This document shows, piece after piece, positions 4,985-5,036 of a stretch of 5,036 nt of DNA (the stretch's first letter is position 1; each line of letters starts with the position of its first letter). The DNA is from Actinomycetes bacterium (GTDB taxonomy: Bacteria; Actinomycetota; Acidimicrobiia; Acidimicrobiales; RAAP-2). Both the position numbers and the translations under genes were made by a program. Location of the stretch: the NCBI GenBank assembly GCA_021849765.1, contig JAJZSM010000135.1:1-5036 (forward strand), in the 5' to 3' direction. Below the pieces are notes generated by a model. It searched no databases. It had not been told where the DNA came from and saw nothing but the letters and a program-made list of their open reading frames with translations.

Positions 4985-5036
4985 ATCGCAACAGGACCTG
5001 GAGACCACCGAGTCAATGAGCGTATTCGGGTAGAGA
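4985..5036 (+). CDS. infC: Translation initiation factor IF-3, 3' part beyond the window
   Basis: IF-3 binds the 30S subunit, prevents premature 50S joining and checks the start codon and initiator tRNA. Only the first codons are visible, but they read ATGPGDHRVNERIRVE after the start, and RVNERIRV is the hallmark beginning of the IF-3 N-terminal domain (commonly RINxxIRVxEVRLI in actinobacteria). An in-frame TAG at 4967-4969 confines the start to the next few codons: ATG at 4979, with no room after the Shine-Dalgarno, or ATC at 4985 with ideal spacing. I prefer ATC, because infC characteristically uses AUU/AUC-type starts so that IF-3 represses its own translation. The gene is normally followed by rpmI and rplT (L35, L20). 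Identity rests on about 18 codons, but the motif is distinctive. Confidence 0.85.
   Translation, partial: MATGPGDHRVNERIRVE

Noticed and set aside
1..5036. FMN riboswitch, CRISPR array, tRNA or mobile element
   Set aside because: No RFN-like conserved leader is visible (the operon start is outside the window), no direct-repeat array, no tRNA cloverleaf, and no transposase or terminal repeats were seen by reading both strands.

Overview
The window is GC-rich, gene-dense DNA from a probable actinobacterium (Actinomycetota, possibly class Acidimicrobiia). This placement is an inference from four things: high GC, the rpe-ribD-ribBA-ribH gene order, the RGHEGRGIG form of the RibA motif, and a DUF1844-like gene close to infC. 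No rRNA or other phylogenetic marker is present to confirm it.

Left part, 1-3523, plus strand: a tightly packed riboflavin operon in which every junction overlaps. It holds the 3' part of rpe (ribulose-phosphate 3-epimerase), ribD (deaminase/reductase), ribBA (DHBP synthase fused to GTP cyclohydrolase II), ribH (lumazine synthase), and a 67-codon gene whose product resembles a divergent cold-shock domain. RibA and RibD make the pyrimidine branch from GTP. RibB makes the four-carbon unit from ribulose 5-phosphate, the metabolite that Rpe interconverts with xylulose 5-phosphate. RibH joins the two. The last enzyme, riboflavin synthase (RibE), is not in the cluster: ribD and ribBA overlap by one base where many actinobacteria carry ribE. 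A perfect 10-bp inverted repeat with a 4-nt loop lies just inside the cold-shock-like gene.

Middle part, 3520-4574, minus strand: a small DUF1844-like protein gene whose stop codon overlaps that of the plus-strand operon and which may be leaderless, and upstream of it a gene for a membrane-anchored extracytoplasmic protein resembling DUF4232.

Right part, 4575-5036: about 400 bp of divergent intergenic DNA leading into the first codons of infC (translation initiation factor IF-3) on the plus strand. An in-frame stop lies just upstream and a Shine-Dalgarno sequence directly abuts an ATG. The likely start is therefore the non-canonical ATC at 4985, as is typical of autoregulated infC genes. The leader region carries two hairpins sharing the same 11-nt palindromic core, each downstream of a TAnnnT -10-like element. 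The most interesting points are the infC leader and start, the cold-shock-like gene with its hairpin, and the missing ribE.
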